The position numbers were made by a program, and so were the translations under genes. Positions 46,486 through 58,864 of a stretch of 64,000 bases of DNA are shown one piece after another. Location of the stretch: positions 10,769,719-10,833,718 of the forward strand of contig CAKAKS010000038.1 in assembly GCA_916700875.1 (NCBI GenBank), read 5' to 3'. How positions within the stretch are numbered: the stretch's first letter is position 1; each line of letters starts with the position of its first letter. This stretch comes from Sebastes aleutianus. Its lineage: Eukaryota > Chordata > Actinopteri > Perciformes > Sebastidae. The notes below the pieces were generated by a model. The model was not told the DNA's origin. It saw only the letters and a list, made by a program, of their open reading frames with translations, and made no database searches.

Positions 46486-47690
46486 AAGCCAAACTAAAAG
46501 GTGGGTTTTAGGTTCATGTTTAATGATGTCAACACTTCCAAAGCACAATGTTTATCTCACACTATAAAAGATTGATTAATTCATTCTAAAAATTGAAAAT
46601 CTTTTGAGGATTCTCAGTGAAAAAAGTAAAGACGGCATATTTGGCCTCCAACATCTCATGAGCTATTTCATGACTTATGTCATTCTTCTGTCACAGGATT
46701 CCAGTTTCTCAGTGCCTGAGGGTCCCCAGATATATATATAAAGAAAGAGACCAAGTTCTTTATCTCTTTGTCTGTCTCTTCGGAGTCATTTTATCCTCGT
46801 TGACATCATCATGATATAATATTACCATCTGTGAAAGGTCAACACATGCAGCTCTTGAAACTGTTGGAATTTGGTCAAATGATCAAAGGTTTACTTTACA
46901 TCAGATGGAGAAACAACTACTTTACGTTACTTACTTTAATAACTTTAACATGTTAATGTTAATTAGTGAGCTTTACATGATAAAACTGTATTTATCCCGA
47001 GGGAAATTGTTGTGCAGCACTTGCATTTCAAAGTGGGAAAGAGGCCCTAGTAGCTGGGGAAAAAAAGCGAAAAAGTGCATTTCCCAAAACTCAAACTCTT
47101 TGTTTAAACAGGGAAAAGGTACATGTAATTGCGTATTTTTTCAATCTGCGTTTGGCCCAATTCATATGTGGACAGTAAATCTGATAGGAAACATATGTGC
47201 CAATGTTACTTTTATAATAATCCACAAATTGGAATTTTCCATCCATCTTGATTTCAGTCATCTTCAGTGTTTTTGATGTTTTTCCACTATATAATGATTT
47301 AAATAGCTCTACCTATAAAATGTTTAGTTCATTTTAAAAATGAACTGTTTACTGATTAACTTTGATCATGATATCCGAAACACTACACTAACATGACCCA
47401 GTAATTGTGACTGCGGCTTCTCAAGTTAGCCCGTTAGTGTCTAAGTCACAGGTGTAAATGACACCTGGCACTTCAGAGAGTGCACGGACCAGCAATGGGG
47501 AAATGTGATCTAAAACGGGGGGTTAATGAAGACAGGCCTGGTCAAAGACAGGAAGACACTGGGAGAAAGAACATGTTGTGGGCAGCACTGAGCATGTTTA
47601 CAAGCTTGTCCATTGGATTGAATATCTGAATACACAGGTGTAATTAAACATAATTTTGAGACATGCTGGTAGGCAAATGTTGTTACCTCT
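46486..47690. other. Intergenic, nothing recognised
   Basis: AT-rich sequence. The open frame at 46,905-47,276 has no known motif or splice partners. No RNA gene seen. Confidence 0.35.
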
Positions 47691-47697
47691 TTGGATA

Positions 47698-48112
47698 GAG
47701 CCAGGCTAGCTGTTTCCCCCTATTTCCAGTCTTTATGCTAAGCTAAGCTAACCAGCTGCGGGCTGTTAGTGGACAGACCATAAACTGTATATAAGAAGTG
47801 GACGCAGTCACCATGACGTCAACCAATGGTTTGTGGATTACGGTTTTGAAGCCTTTAGTTCTGCATTTTGGCCGTCGCCATCTTGTTTTTTTGCAACCGG
47901 GTCTTCTTCCCGCAGCTGGCCACCATGTTTCTACGGTAGCTCAGAACGGACAAACCCAACACTGGCTCTAGATAGAGCCATTCACGTTTTCAGGTTTTCA
48001 CGTTGGCTGTCGTAGTTCTCCTACCCGCTTGGCACACGAAAGAAGTTTAAGTTGGTTGCAATCTGCAACCTCACCACTACACGCCAAATTCCACACACTG
48101 CACCTTTAATAA
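47698..48112. repeat. MITE/foldback repeat fragments
   Basis: Two abutting pieces. The first is GCTAGCTGTTTCCCCCTATT, then CTTTATGCTAAGCTAAGC (47,708-47,752), the end of the 'CAACATTTTGGGA' foldback family. The second is ATAAACTGTATATAAGAAG, then GCCGTCGCCATCTTG, and ends GCACCTTTAATAAGTT, with the terminus of a TTAA-type MITE. No genes. Confidence 0.5.
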
Positions 48113-48156
48113 GTTAAAATTAAAACCATATTCATAATCAGTCACAATCTTTGTCA

Positions 48157-48838
48157 TGTTTTCTCTACTGGAAGGGCACCCTAGATGGCATTTAACATGT
48201 TTTCTTCATGTTTTCTCTACTGGAAGGGCACCCTAGATGGTGTTTAACATGTTTTCTTCATTTAAGGGCACTGTAGAGGGCACTGTGTCATGTTTTCTCC
48301 GCTGGAAAGGCACCTTAAATGGCATTTAACATGTTTTCTTCATGTTTTCTCTACTGGAAGGGCACCCTAGATGGTGTTTAACATGTTTTCTTGATTTAAG
48401 GGCACTCTAGAGGGCACTGCGTCATGTTTTCTCCGCTGGAAAGGCACACTAGATGGCAGTTTAACATGTTTTCTTCATGTTTTCTCTGCTGGAAGGGCAC
48501 CCTAGATGGCATTTAACATGTTTTCTCTCATGTTTTCTCCACTTGAAAGACACCCTAGATGGCATTTAACATGTATTCTTCATTTAAGGGCACTCTAGAG
48601 GGCACTGCGTCATGTTTTCTCCGCTGGAAAGGCACACTAAATGTCAGTTTAACATGTTCTCTTCATGTTTTCTCTGCTGGAAGTGGCACCCTAGATGGCA
48701 TTTAACATGTTTTCTCTCATGTTTTCTCCACTTGAAAGACACCCTAGATGGCATTTAACATGTATTCTTCATTTAAAGGCACTCTAGAGAGCACTGCGTC
48801 ATGTTTTCTCCGCTGGAAGGGCACCCTAGAAGGCACTT
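48157..48838. repeat. Minisatellite of about 50-bp units
   Basis: Repeats of CATGTTTTCTCTACTGGAAG plus GGCACCCTAGATGGCATTTAA alternate with TTCATTTAAGGGCACTCTAG plus AGGGCACTGCGT. About a dozen units are arranged in an ordered two- or three-type pattern (A-A'-B). Non-coding. Confidence 0.9.
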
Positions 48839-49214
48839 TTTTTGTACAGTATAGGCTAATTATTAATTATTACTAATTATTTTTTCTATAAAACTCTCTT
48901 AAATTAAAAAAATAAGGACTTTTGGAAGGTGGTTTTAATAGCAAATTTATATTAGCCAAGAAAGTGTAAGCTGTCAAAGATGAGGTGGTTGCACTCTGGT
49001 GTTGATAAATGAAAAATAATGAATAATTTTACATAAAAAGGATAAAGTTAACCTCATGTTGTATTACACAGTGCGTCTCCTATCAAATGAATATCGAGTG
49101 TGGTGGTTTTCTCTCTTGAACAGGGATGACCGGAATTGAGTAATTTACTGTATTTATTATGTTGCTGCTGACCTGGAGGCTGGAGGCTGGACCCAGTCCT
49201 GGCTGCGCAACCAG

Positions 49215-49272
49215 ACGAGGAGGAGGAGGAGGAGAGAGGAAGAGAGAGGAGGAGGAGGAGGAGGAGAGAGGT
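49215..49272 (+). repeat. (GGA)n purine tract upstream of the HCN gene
   Basis: GACGAGGAGGAGGAGGAGGA and GAGAGAGGAGGAGGAGG, all purine on the plus strand for nearly 60 bp, about 550 bp upstream of the HCN start codon. It may fall in the 5' leader or promoter. Confidence 0.8.
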
Positions 49273-49822
49273 GAGTGGACGCTGTTATGCCAACAAGCCG
49301 ATTATTGAAGGCTACTGAGCCCTCTCTGTCAATTTGCGTCCGTCCTCTCATGGTCAAACAAAGGCGGACAGACACAATCACATCTGAGGCTGAAGTTTCT
49401 ATCCTTACTTGGTCGGAGGCTTCATCCATCACCGCACAGGAAAGGACTTTTTTTAAAGGACGCTGGAACTTTTTATGGATTTATATTGTGAGAACTCTTG
49501 TGGGGAAATCCATTATTTCTATTATATGAGATTTTGAGACTTGTGTGCATGTGGTAAAAGTGACCTTCTTGGTGTCTTTTAGTTGCTGTTTTATTATATA
49601 TTTTTTAAACTACAGTAGCTGCATGGTATTTTATTTTTACATCTTTCTTAAAAGTGTTTCAGGATTTTTTGTAAAAGAAGTTAACACTAAAAGAATGCAT
49701 GAAATGAAAATGGTAGCTGCAGAGAACTTTATTAGTAAGTGAACTTTTACAATCAGGCTCCTGCAAGCCAAATCCTAAGAGACAACAGACAGAGCACCTC
49801 TTTGCTTTGCCCACTTTAAAAA

Positions 49823-52800
49823 ATGCAAGGTATGATGAAAATGACCAGCCTCTCCAGGAGCACAGATGACCAGAGGAACGTCAGTGAGAGCCCGGCTCAC
49901 AAACCAGAGACGTCCAGGCACTGCAGCTGGAGCAGCCTCCGCTTCTCCAGATGGAGAAGTGGCTCCCAGAGGACCACCCCACCTGGTACCCCCTCACCAA
50001 AGGGAGAGAAGAGGGCCGATGTGACCAAGACGCTCTTCTCCTTGGTCCAGACCCACAATGACGACTACACGGCGGATCCAGATGGTGTGCATGACACCAA
50101 CGAGGAGGGCGAAGGAGGCGAAGACACAGTACCCTCACCGAGCCATGTCTTTTACTTCAGTAGGAAATTTGGGTCCTTGCTGCAGCCAGGGGTCAACAAG
50201 TTCTCCCTGCGCATGTTTGGCAGCCATAAGGGCGTTGCTGCTGAGCAGGCCAGGGTCCAGAGCTATGGAGTGTGGATCATCCACCCCTACAGTGACTTCA
50301 GGTAATGATGAGGTCATCTTCAGAGTTTCCTAACCTCAGTTTCCTCTTAATTTCAGTGCTGTTTTGTGGGACCCTACAAATGGGTCAAAACACAAGTCAG
50401 TGACCTTTTGCCAACACAAGATTCCCCCAATTCGTCATTAATCTTTCATAAACTTCCCTTGAAAGCATCCAGTTTACATCCAACCAAAGCCTGTGATGGA
50501 GCTCAGATCCAATTTTTCCAAGGGCAGGCTGCAGTACAGCAGCTGATGTCATGGTCCCCTCGCACATGATAAGGCGATGAAGGGATTTGATTAGTGATAC
50601 AGTATATAGGACAAGATCATCTGGATTAATGATACCGCTGGTAACTCCCTTTCTCCCTGTTTATGACGAGAGGGGAACTGCATTCATTGATCCTGTTAGT
50701 TTAAGTGATCCAATGTATTCCATCTGAAAAAAATCCAATATTTTTGTTGCTCTAGTTTTGGCCTTGCTTTAGGAGGATTTGTCAGATAATTCAGCTTTTG
50801 GGGCTGAGCGACATCTTAGCAGCGATGCCCCCAAGCAGCCAGTCTGTGCGGTCACTAATAATAGCCGGCATCAAATTTAAACAATTTTTAAACATCAGGG
50901 CTATGCCAGACAGAGAGGATAAACCCGTGCAGAGGGATTATTGCCCATAAGAATCCCTATAATTCCAATCTTGCTCTATTATGCAATAATACACAGACAG
51001 CTGAGGGGGGGATTACTGAAGGCCTGTTCTCCTTAAACCTTATGCTCCAACTTCCCCTTTTTAATGGATGAGTTGGAATAGCACGGTTTCCTGTTTAGTG
51101 GTTAAGGTTGGATAGCTGGTTTAATTTTGTGTTTTAAGTCCAATTTAAAATTGGTAAATAAGTCTAATGCCATGCAACAAAGGTTCTTCTGAACTTAAAG
51201 TCCACTTAACTCGCTTGCACCGGAACTGTCGACGATGTCACATCAGATGGAGTTTGCTCAGTTGTCATGGAGCTGTATGTTCAAACTTAGATTGTTCTGA
51301 GCACAAGATGCAAGCGAGCTGAATGCAAACATGTTATTCCTATGGTCTAAGACAGTCCAGAAATATATAATAATAGTATAATAGTATAAAATGTGGAGCT
51401 GCTCCATAGAAAATGAATGGGGAGAGATGTTCTAGATGACACTGAGAGCACCCAGAAGAATGATCGGAGTATATGAGAACATTTTCTGTTTCATAACCTT
51501 TACAAAGCTACAATAGAATAAAGCTCATTTGGGTATAAAAAAGAAAGCAAACGTTCTGTGGGTCCATAAAATCAGTCTCCCATTCATTGTCTATGGAGTA
51601 GCTCCAGACTTTATACCCTATGACATCACAAGTTTGAGACTTCTCTGGTTTCTGGCTTCGAGAGAGAGTAGCTCACGTTCACAAATAGTGATTGAACTTT
51701 CCTCGGACGTGGAAATAACATATTGGAATTATTAATCTAGTCGGTGTTCCCCTTTAATGTTTTGTCTGAGTTAAGCGTGTTAGCATGCTAACATTTGCTA
51801 ATTAGCACTAAACACAATGTGCAGCTGAGGCTGATGGGAATGCCTTTAGTTCTGCAGGTATTTCAACATAAATCAAAGTAGTAGTAGATTGAAATTTTAA
51901 TCTGATGGTGCAGCTGGACCAATGTAAGAGGATCCAAATGTCTGCACCGACTTTAATGGCGATCCATCCAATAGTTGTTGAGACATTTCACTCATGTCAT
52001 GGTGGCACTAGGGGAAAAGTCAAGGGATCACCAAAGTCATTAGGATTCATCCACTGAAGAACATAAATGTCTGTACCAACTTCAATGGCAATCCATATTA
52101 TAGTTGTTGATATATTCTCAGTCTGGACCGTCATTGTCTATCCCTACAGCCTACAGCAACGCCACTAGCATGGCTAAAAAGACAGAAAAATAGCAGATAG
52201 TCGTTTATCTTAACAGCAGATATGTAACCTATTTATAACTTTTGTTGCTTTAAAAAGATATAAACTAAACTTACTTTATAGGCAGATTCAATGTTGGACT
52301 TACATTCGACATAAAATGCTATAAAACCACATTCCTATTCCTGTTCCGCTCCCGCCGTTTATTTATAGCAAAATATGTCTAAAAGGTTTTCATATAGCAG
52401 AATTAACTCTGCTTCTCACTCATACTTAAGCACACGCTTCATGCAAGCAGCCATAATGACGTCCAGAGTCTTTGGTGGAGTTATTAGCAGCAAGCAACCA
52501 CTAATCTGCTGCAACATGAGAGGAGATGATAAGTAGTCATGTAAACCAGCGTGTAGACACAAAGGACACGGACGCGGGAGATTGATTGAGGGATAAACGT
52601 GAACGAGAATGAGGAACTAATCTATCTGTTCCTGCATCTCTCCGCTCTGACTGGTTAAGGAAGAAGGTCATTTTCTCACAGGGTTCATATTTTGATCACT
52701 GATGAGTGACGGTAAACAAAAATAGTCTGGTTCATATTCTGCTACCTTGCCTCTGTCTGTAATGAAAGAGAGACTGAGAGCAGGAGAGGTAGAGAGAGAG

Positions 52801-55800
52801 AGACCCAAAGTGATTGACACATGATGGAAACAATCTGTGAGGAAACCCAAAACCGTGTACCCGTGGTGTATAACGAGACACTGGAGACTTATAGGAAAAT
52901 GGGACTTGTATGGGATGAAGCAGAGGTGATGAGTGCAGTTATGTGCAGCGCAGACATCTGGGCTTCAACATCCTGAAAGCAGCCGTCTGCGTTTCACACA
53001 TTTCTGGTGGCAGCGACGTTTGTCTTTTCTTAATTGTCTTCATATTGAGCCTGACCCGGTGAGGTAAACGTCATTCATTTTTGATGAGAGGGGGTTCCTC
53101 CTGTGACAGGAGCTTGTTATGAGAGGAAGGGTCATTGTGAAATGGGTCATTCCCTGGATGGCACACTGTAGATTGGATGACTTCACTTGACCTTGGTAGT
53201 TGTTTCAAATTCTCTGACTTAAAGGAGTAGCTTTGGGCTTATCCGCTCTCTTCCTTATAGTATTATAGATTAGACGATCAACGCCACTCTCATGTCGGTG
53301 TCAATCTTCTCATGTAAGAAAGCAAATCATTCGGAATAATTAGCAAGTATTTATTTACATTGAAATTAACTTTCAGTGTCTTTTTAAACAGTTTCGACCG
53401 CTGAGAGCAATGCTCTGTTTTTCAGGAACACCCTGTTCACACTCTATTATGCATTCACACCTGTAAAGCATGTAATTGACCTTACTGTATGTCACTGGTG
53501 TGTCTCCATTTAGTGAATACCGTATGATATAAAGACACACTGGGGCAGCTGCAGCAATAAAAACGCAGTCTGGGTGACACCAATAGACTCCATTACAATT
53601 AATTCACTCATTATGTGAACAGATTTCACCATAAGCCTCGTGCTGCCTGCAGGGCTAAGGCCTTTAACCTCAGCAAAGCTCCCGGGGCCTCTTCCTGAAT
53701 TCAACCCAAAGAAGTTCGGCTTGCACGATTAACTTGACAACCAGCATTATTACCAGGATTCACTCATATCCTTACACACATGTCTAAACCAAGAACACTT
53801 ACTGTACAGGTATGAGCCAGTAAGAGCTTCCTGTGTTCACAGTATGTTTGTAATGTGTTTGATTTGTTCGTAAAGCTTACACAATTATGTATCACTCATA
53901 AATCTTACCATTTGTACACTATATTTTTTTTATTCTTTGCTTTTGAGTCTTCTAATTTTACGCAGCAGTGCATTTCTGTTAGCCTGTAAAAGACAGACTT
54001 GGATATAAATATAATATTTGATAGTTTATTTTGTTAATTTCCCTAAGATTTTCTTTGAATATGATCATTTATTAATAAATGTGAAAACAATTTAAGGGTT
54101 CTTAATACAATATCCAGAGTATTAATATAGTGGCAAACAACTATTCACTATTAGACGGCTCATCCGTCGCCATGTTGAGAGCCGTGTGGAAGCAAAAGAC
54201 TGCTGCAGGGATGACATATTTTTGTGTCCAACCAGGAAGTTAGCATCGCCCCGGTTCCCTCGACAAAAAGCCAATGGGATTTTTACATTGGATTTTGGTT
54301 TAGTGTAGAAAATAAGCTCTGTGACAAACAAACGTGTATGATACTTACACGTTTTGTTCAGCAAGATAATCGCCACCAATGAACACCACTTTTATGATTT
54401 TTGAAGCGTGGATGCAATCGCCAGCAGTAAAAAGCTAATGTTATGCTATAAACAAATTACACTGCAGTCGCATGAGCGTGAGTATACACAACGAGGCTGT
54501 AAAGGTGGACGAGTCAGTATGATGACGTTTTGTAGTCTCATTTAGCCACTTGTTAACAACCAACTTTTTTAGGACACGTAAAAGCTTCAAAATTCATGAG
54601 TGGGACATTCACTGACGTATTTTATATTGTAGAACAAAATGTTAAAATCTCTTCAGCTTGTGTTAACCACAGACTTTATTTCAAACATCTAACTAGAAAC
54701 CCATTAAAAAAAAACCTTTGACTTCCAGACGAGGGAACCGGAAGTGCAAAAATGATAACTCATTTCTGGGTTTTAGGACTCATTCCTGCAGCACCTTATA
54801 GATATGCTCTGAATTTCGTATTGAGCACCTTTAGTCTCAGTGTATGTTTAGTTTAACCAAAATCAACTCTCCGCTGTCCCTCCTTGTTTTAAGCAGAATT
54901 TCTTCATAACTACATTGAGTGTGAACTTGACTGCCTTAAGCGCTTAAATGAGGAGCAAAAACCTCAACTTGTAAGGTCAGTTGTTAACAGAACCCTCATT
55001 ATTTTATTCATAAGGAGCAAAAAGTTAATTTTTAATGTGCACTCAGAGTTGTTTACTCTGACAAAGAATTGACCTGTGAGTACTGGATATCTGGATACCG
55101 GATGTATCTGTATCTCTGTATAGCAATAGTGGATGAAAGGTTTGGGGTTTAGTTGTACATAAAATGCTCACAGCTTTACATCTGCACAACCTCAACCTTC
55201 CACCACTCCTGTTCCGTCCAGGTTTTACTGGGACCTCGTGATGCTCCTGTTGATGATGAGCAATCTGGTGATTTTACCCTGGGGCATCACCTTCTTTGAA
55301 GACCAGAACACCGGGCCCTGGATCACCTTCAACGTCCTGTCTGACACTCTCTTCCTCATGGACCTGGTTTTCAATTTCCGCACGGGCATCCCGGGCGAGG
55401 ACAGCGAAATCATCCTGAACCCCAAAGAAATCCGCATGCACTACCTCCGCACCTGGTTCATGGTGGACTTCATCTCTTCCATCCCCGTCGACTACATCTT
55501 CCTCATCGTCGACCTGGAGTCCCTGCACGATTCGACTGACGTGTACCGCACCGCCCGCGCCCTCCGCATCGTCCGCTTCACCAAGATCCTCAGTCTGCTG
55601 CGTCTTCTCAGACTGTCTCGCCTCATCCGCTACATTCACCAGTGGGAAGAGGTAAAGGAAGGACGAGAGACAAAGCTCACAATGACACACAGAACGGTAC
55701 ACATCAGAAATTCAACACTTGTCCAACTTTTCTCTCTCTCAGATTTTCCACATGACTTATGACCTGGCCAGCGCTGCGGTGCGTATAGTCAACCTGATTG

Positions 55801-58800
55801 GCATGATGCTGCTGTTGTGCCACTGGGACGGCTGCCTGACCTTCATGGTGCCTATGCTGCAAGACTTCCCCCCAGACTGCTGGGTGGCCAAAAATAACAT
55901 GGTGGTGAGTACATATCTATTAATACGTACATAGGCCTACTGCATGTCTTATGATACATTTAAACCTGGAAAAATGTACTTCCTAATTATAGGGGAAATG
56001 GGTTTTTACTAAAAAAAAATTAGAATTTTTTGACATTGTGTGAAATGCGCTTCTTTGCTTTCTTGCTGAGAGTTAAATGAGAAGAATGATACCACTCTCA
56101 TAGTATAGAGTGGCATCAATCTTCTCATCTAACTCTTGGCAAGAAAGTGAATAAGTGTTTTTCCCAATTTTCCTTATAATTAACACCAAATTACATTAAT
56201 TCCAGGAAACTTCTTGTAATTATTAGGAGACCTTTAGCTTGTAAAATAATGTTAGCAAAAACTTCACTTATGCTGCATTCATTTGGCCTCTTTCAGCCAA
56301 TTTAACTATGGTCATAAAGTATATATTCTCATGACATCACTGCGTCCTCTCCCCTTGTTTTTTCTCCATCCTACAGAATACCACATGGCACCTACAGTAT
56401 TCCTACGCCCTGTTCATGGCCATGAGTCACATGCTGTGTATAGGATACGGCGCCCACCCACCAGAAGGCTTGACTGGCGTTTGGCTCACCATGATCAGTA
56501 TGGTCGTGGGGGCCACCTGCTACGCCATGTTCCTCGGTCATGCAACTAACCTGGTCCAGTCCTTGGATGCATCACATCGCCAGTATCAAGAGAAGGTAAT
56601 CACCTCCGCACTGACTGGAAAAGATCAACAAACTAAAACATTTTTGACCTACGGCTTCAGTCGTTTAGTGAACAATATGTCCCAGGAGCTTCACGTGGAC
56701 GCTAATGTGATTCTGGCTGCAAGGTTTAATATCACAGCCATGTTTTATATCGTTACTTGCTCGTACTCGTACTCGTATTCGTGGAAACAGTGCCAAATGC
56801 CTAGAGAATATGTGTATTATGTAATGGATTTTGTGGCCTTACTGTGACCTCTGCCAGGGGATTTTCACAAGATAAAGCAGCGGTGATGATAGAACAATAG
56901 CGGTACCTTTGTTTTGGATCACTGTTTGCTAATGCCCATTACAAATGAGTTTGTAATCCACTTAAAACTGGAAAAAAAACTGCAAAACAAATAATAGATA
57001 AATGCGTGATTAATGTGCAAACACATGGTAGAACATGTGACTAAACGTGACATCTGACATCAGCTCTGTGCAATTTCAATTGTGTCCTCATGAAGGTCAA
57101 ATCTCCATGTGTTTTGTGCAAATGTTTTCAGTATAAGCAAGTGGAGCAGTACATGTCGTTCCATAAACTGCCGGCGGATGTAAGGCAGAGGATCCACGAT
57201 TATTACGAGCAGCGATTCCAAGGCAAGATGTTCGATGAGGACAGCATCCTCGGAGAGCTCAGTGATCCGCTGAAGGAGGTGTGTTATTCGTTAAACCTAC
57301 CATTTGACTTAAGTAATAAACCGATAACATGGTATGGTAGAGATTTCTCGGTATCACTGATCTTAATGTCTTCTCTCTTCTCTTTCTTCATGCAGGAGAT
57401 TGTCAGCTATAACTGCCGTGGGCTCGTAGCCAACATGCCGCTGTTCGCCAACACCGACCCTCATTTTGTAACAGTGATCCTGACCAAGCTGCGTTTCGAA
57501 GTCTTCCAACCTGGAGACTTGGTTATACGAGAAGGAACGCTGGGTCGAAAAATGTACTTCATCCAGCACGGCACCGTCACCGTCATCCCGCGTGGCAGTA
57601 AAGAGATTACGCTCAGCGATGGGGCATATTTTGGAGGTAAATCATTTGTAAATCATTCAACCTTCTAACAGCTCCCCATCAAATCAGAAAGTTATAGAAG
57701 AAGTTCTGTTGTTGTGTTTCCTCTTGTGTTGTTAAAGCTGCTGCTGATCCCTTTTCAATTTCTCTGCAATTATTAGTGTAAGAGCCGTACTAAGAAGATA
57801 AGATGTGTTTAATGACTTGTATCAAAAATGTTGAAATGCTCCTTTAATTATGTTACTGACTACGTTATAGCCAATAGCTCTCAGTTAAGGTTAATCAGTC
57901 AGTGGAGCAAGACAGTTTTTTAGTTGAGGTGAATCTTAAAACTTTATTTTTTGTTCTGAGTAAACCTGAGTTACTGCCTCTGAAGATTCATTTTGCGTCA
58001 AGCATATTTTCAATACAGACTGTAACAGTAGTGGTAATGTGGTTTACCGGACAGAGAGAAGATTGCAGCTACAATTAGTGTCCCAAATGTATTGCTCATC
58101 TGTATGTCATCTTATTGTCCACACTGCACTGTATCTAAGATTGCAACTTCCAATTGTTTTGATAATCGATTAATTGGAGAATAATTTTCACAATTAACTT
58201 GTGTGAAAAATGTTTTTAAAAAATTGTGGAAAAAAAAGAAAATCACAATTTCCCAAAACCCAAGTTGGCGGCTTCAAATTGGTTGTTTTGTTCAATCAAC
58301 AGTCTCAAAACTAACGATATTTAGTTTACTTTCTTGGAAGACTAAATAGTTCAACATTTTGGGAGATAAGTGTATTCACTTTCTTGCAAAGAAGATTGAT
58401 AAAACTCATATGTATCTATATTCAAAATATGAAGATATAGGGTCAGCAGCCGATTAGCATAGCTTAGCACAAAGACTGGAAACAGCTAACCTGACTGTCC
58501 ATTATTTATTTGTTTTTTTTATGGAAAATGCAGCAGACATGTACAGACATGAAAGTTGTTTCAATCATCTGATTTAACTCTTGAAACACAAAATAACGTA
58601 TTTTCCAATGCATCGAACTATTGCTTCAAAGGTTAAACTGACTCTCTGTTCCTCGGTTCAGAGATCTGCCTGCTAACCCAAGGACGACGCACAGCCACAG
58701 TGAAGGCCGACACCTACTGTCGCCTTTACTCCCTGAGTGTGGACAGTTTCAACGAGGTCCTGGAGGAGCATCCTCTGATGAGGAGGGCGTTTGAGAGCGT

Positions 58801-58864
58801 GGCTGTGGACCGTCTGGGCCGGGTGGCTCGCAGACCCAGTTATGTGCCTCCCCCAACTGAATGA
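49823..58864 (+). CDS. HCN hyperpolarisation-activated cation channel, short C-terminus
   Basis: Seven coding exons: 49823-50301, 55222-55651, 55743-55904, 56377-56595, 57132-57278, 57396-57636, 58662-58864 (626 aa). Exon sizes 162, 219, 147 and 241 nt match the conserved HCN layout. It shows the N-terminal HCN domain (PGVNKFSLRMFGS, 122-134), S1 from about 161, an S4 rich in Arg/Lys (about 270-297, RALRIVRFTKILSLL), pore with CIGYG filter (GYG 379-381), C-linker YKQVEQYMSFHKLPADVRQR (from 431), and a cyclic-nucleotide-binding domain with FGEICLLTQGRRTA. These match Na+/K+ pacemaker channels opened by hyperpolarisation and tuned by cAMP. The protein ends VPPPTE right after the binding domain, lacking the long exon-8 tail of HCN1-4. 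The start ATG is the first of several close Met codons. Intron 1 is 4.9 kb. Subtype (possibly a fish-specific HCN) is unresolved. Confidence 0.93.
51776..52145. repeat. Interspersed repeat with internal duplication
   Basis: TTAGCATGCTAACATTTGC, then GCAGCTGAGGCTGATGGGAA, and two versions of 'AATGTCTG(C/T)ACC...ACTT(T/C)AATGGC(G/A)ATCCAT' at about 51,938 and 52,066. This wording is common in percomorph genomes. Class unknown. Confidence 0.5.
53220..53345. repeat. Foldback-family repeat fragment
   Basis: TAAAGGAGTAGCTTTGGGC, then GCCACTCTCATGTCGG, then ATCTTCTCATGTAAGAAAGC. Related to the hairpin element at 56,058-56,147. Confidence 0.45.
54150..54850. repeat. Possible MITE remnant
   Basis: Runs from CTCATCCGTCGCCATGTTG to TATTGAGCACCTTTAGTC with GC-rich blocks in AT-rich surroundings, resembling fish TTAA-type MITE interiors. 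Borders are unclear. Confidence 0.3.
56058..56147. repeat. Hairpin (foldback) repeat in HCN intron 3
   Basis: Arms 56058-56098 and 56107-56147 pair with a few mismatches around an 8-nt loop (CTTTCTTGCTGAGAGTTAAA versus the reverse of TCTAACTCTTGGCAAGAAAG). The family recurs at 15,473, 53,220 and 58,345. Confidence 0.75.
58137..58500. repeat. Two adjacent repeat fragments in HCN intron 6
   Basis: 58,137-58,340 holds the truncated 'AATCGATTAATTGGAG' hAT-like family with AATTTCCCAAAACCCAAG. 58,345-58,500 holds GTTCAACATTTTGGGAGATA, then TTAGCATAGCTTAGCACAAAG, a foldback-family fragment. Confidence 0.55.

Larger units (their letters stand above)
50302..55221 (+). other. Intron 1 of the HCN gene
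   Basis: A 4.9-kb intron. It contains repeat fragments near 51,776-52,145, 53,220-53,345 and 54,150-54,850. Elsewhere no exon or RNA gene was recognised. Confidence 0.7.

Noticed and set aside
46905..47276. 123-codon open frame as a gene
   Set aside because: No motif, no splice signals in phase, AT-rich surroundings, and no poly(A) or promoter context.
49157..49529. Open frames over the (GGA)n tract as coding
   Set aside because: Low-complexity purine repeat upstream of the HCN start. No supported exon structure.
49823..58864. CNG or EAG/ERG-type channel instead of HCN
   Set aside because: The CIGYG filter, RALRIVRFTKILSLL S4, YKQVEQYMSFHKLPAD linker and exon sizes 162/219/147/241 are HCN-specific.
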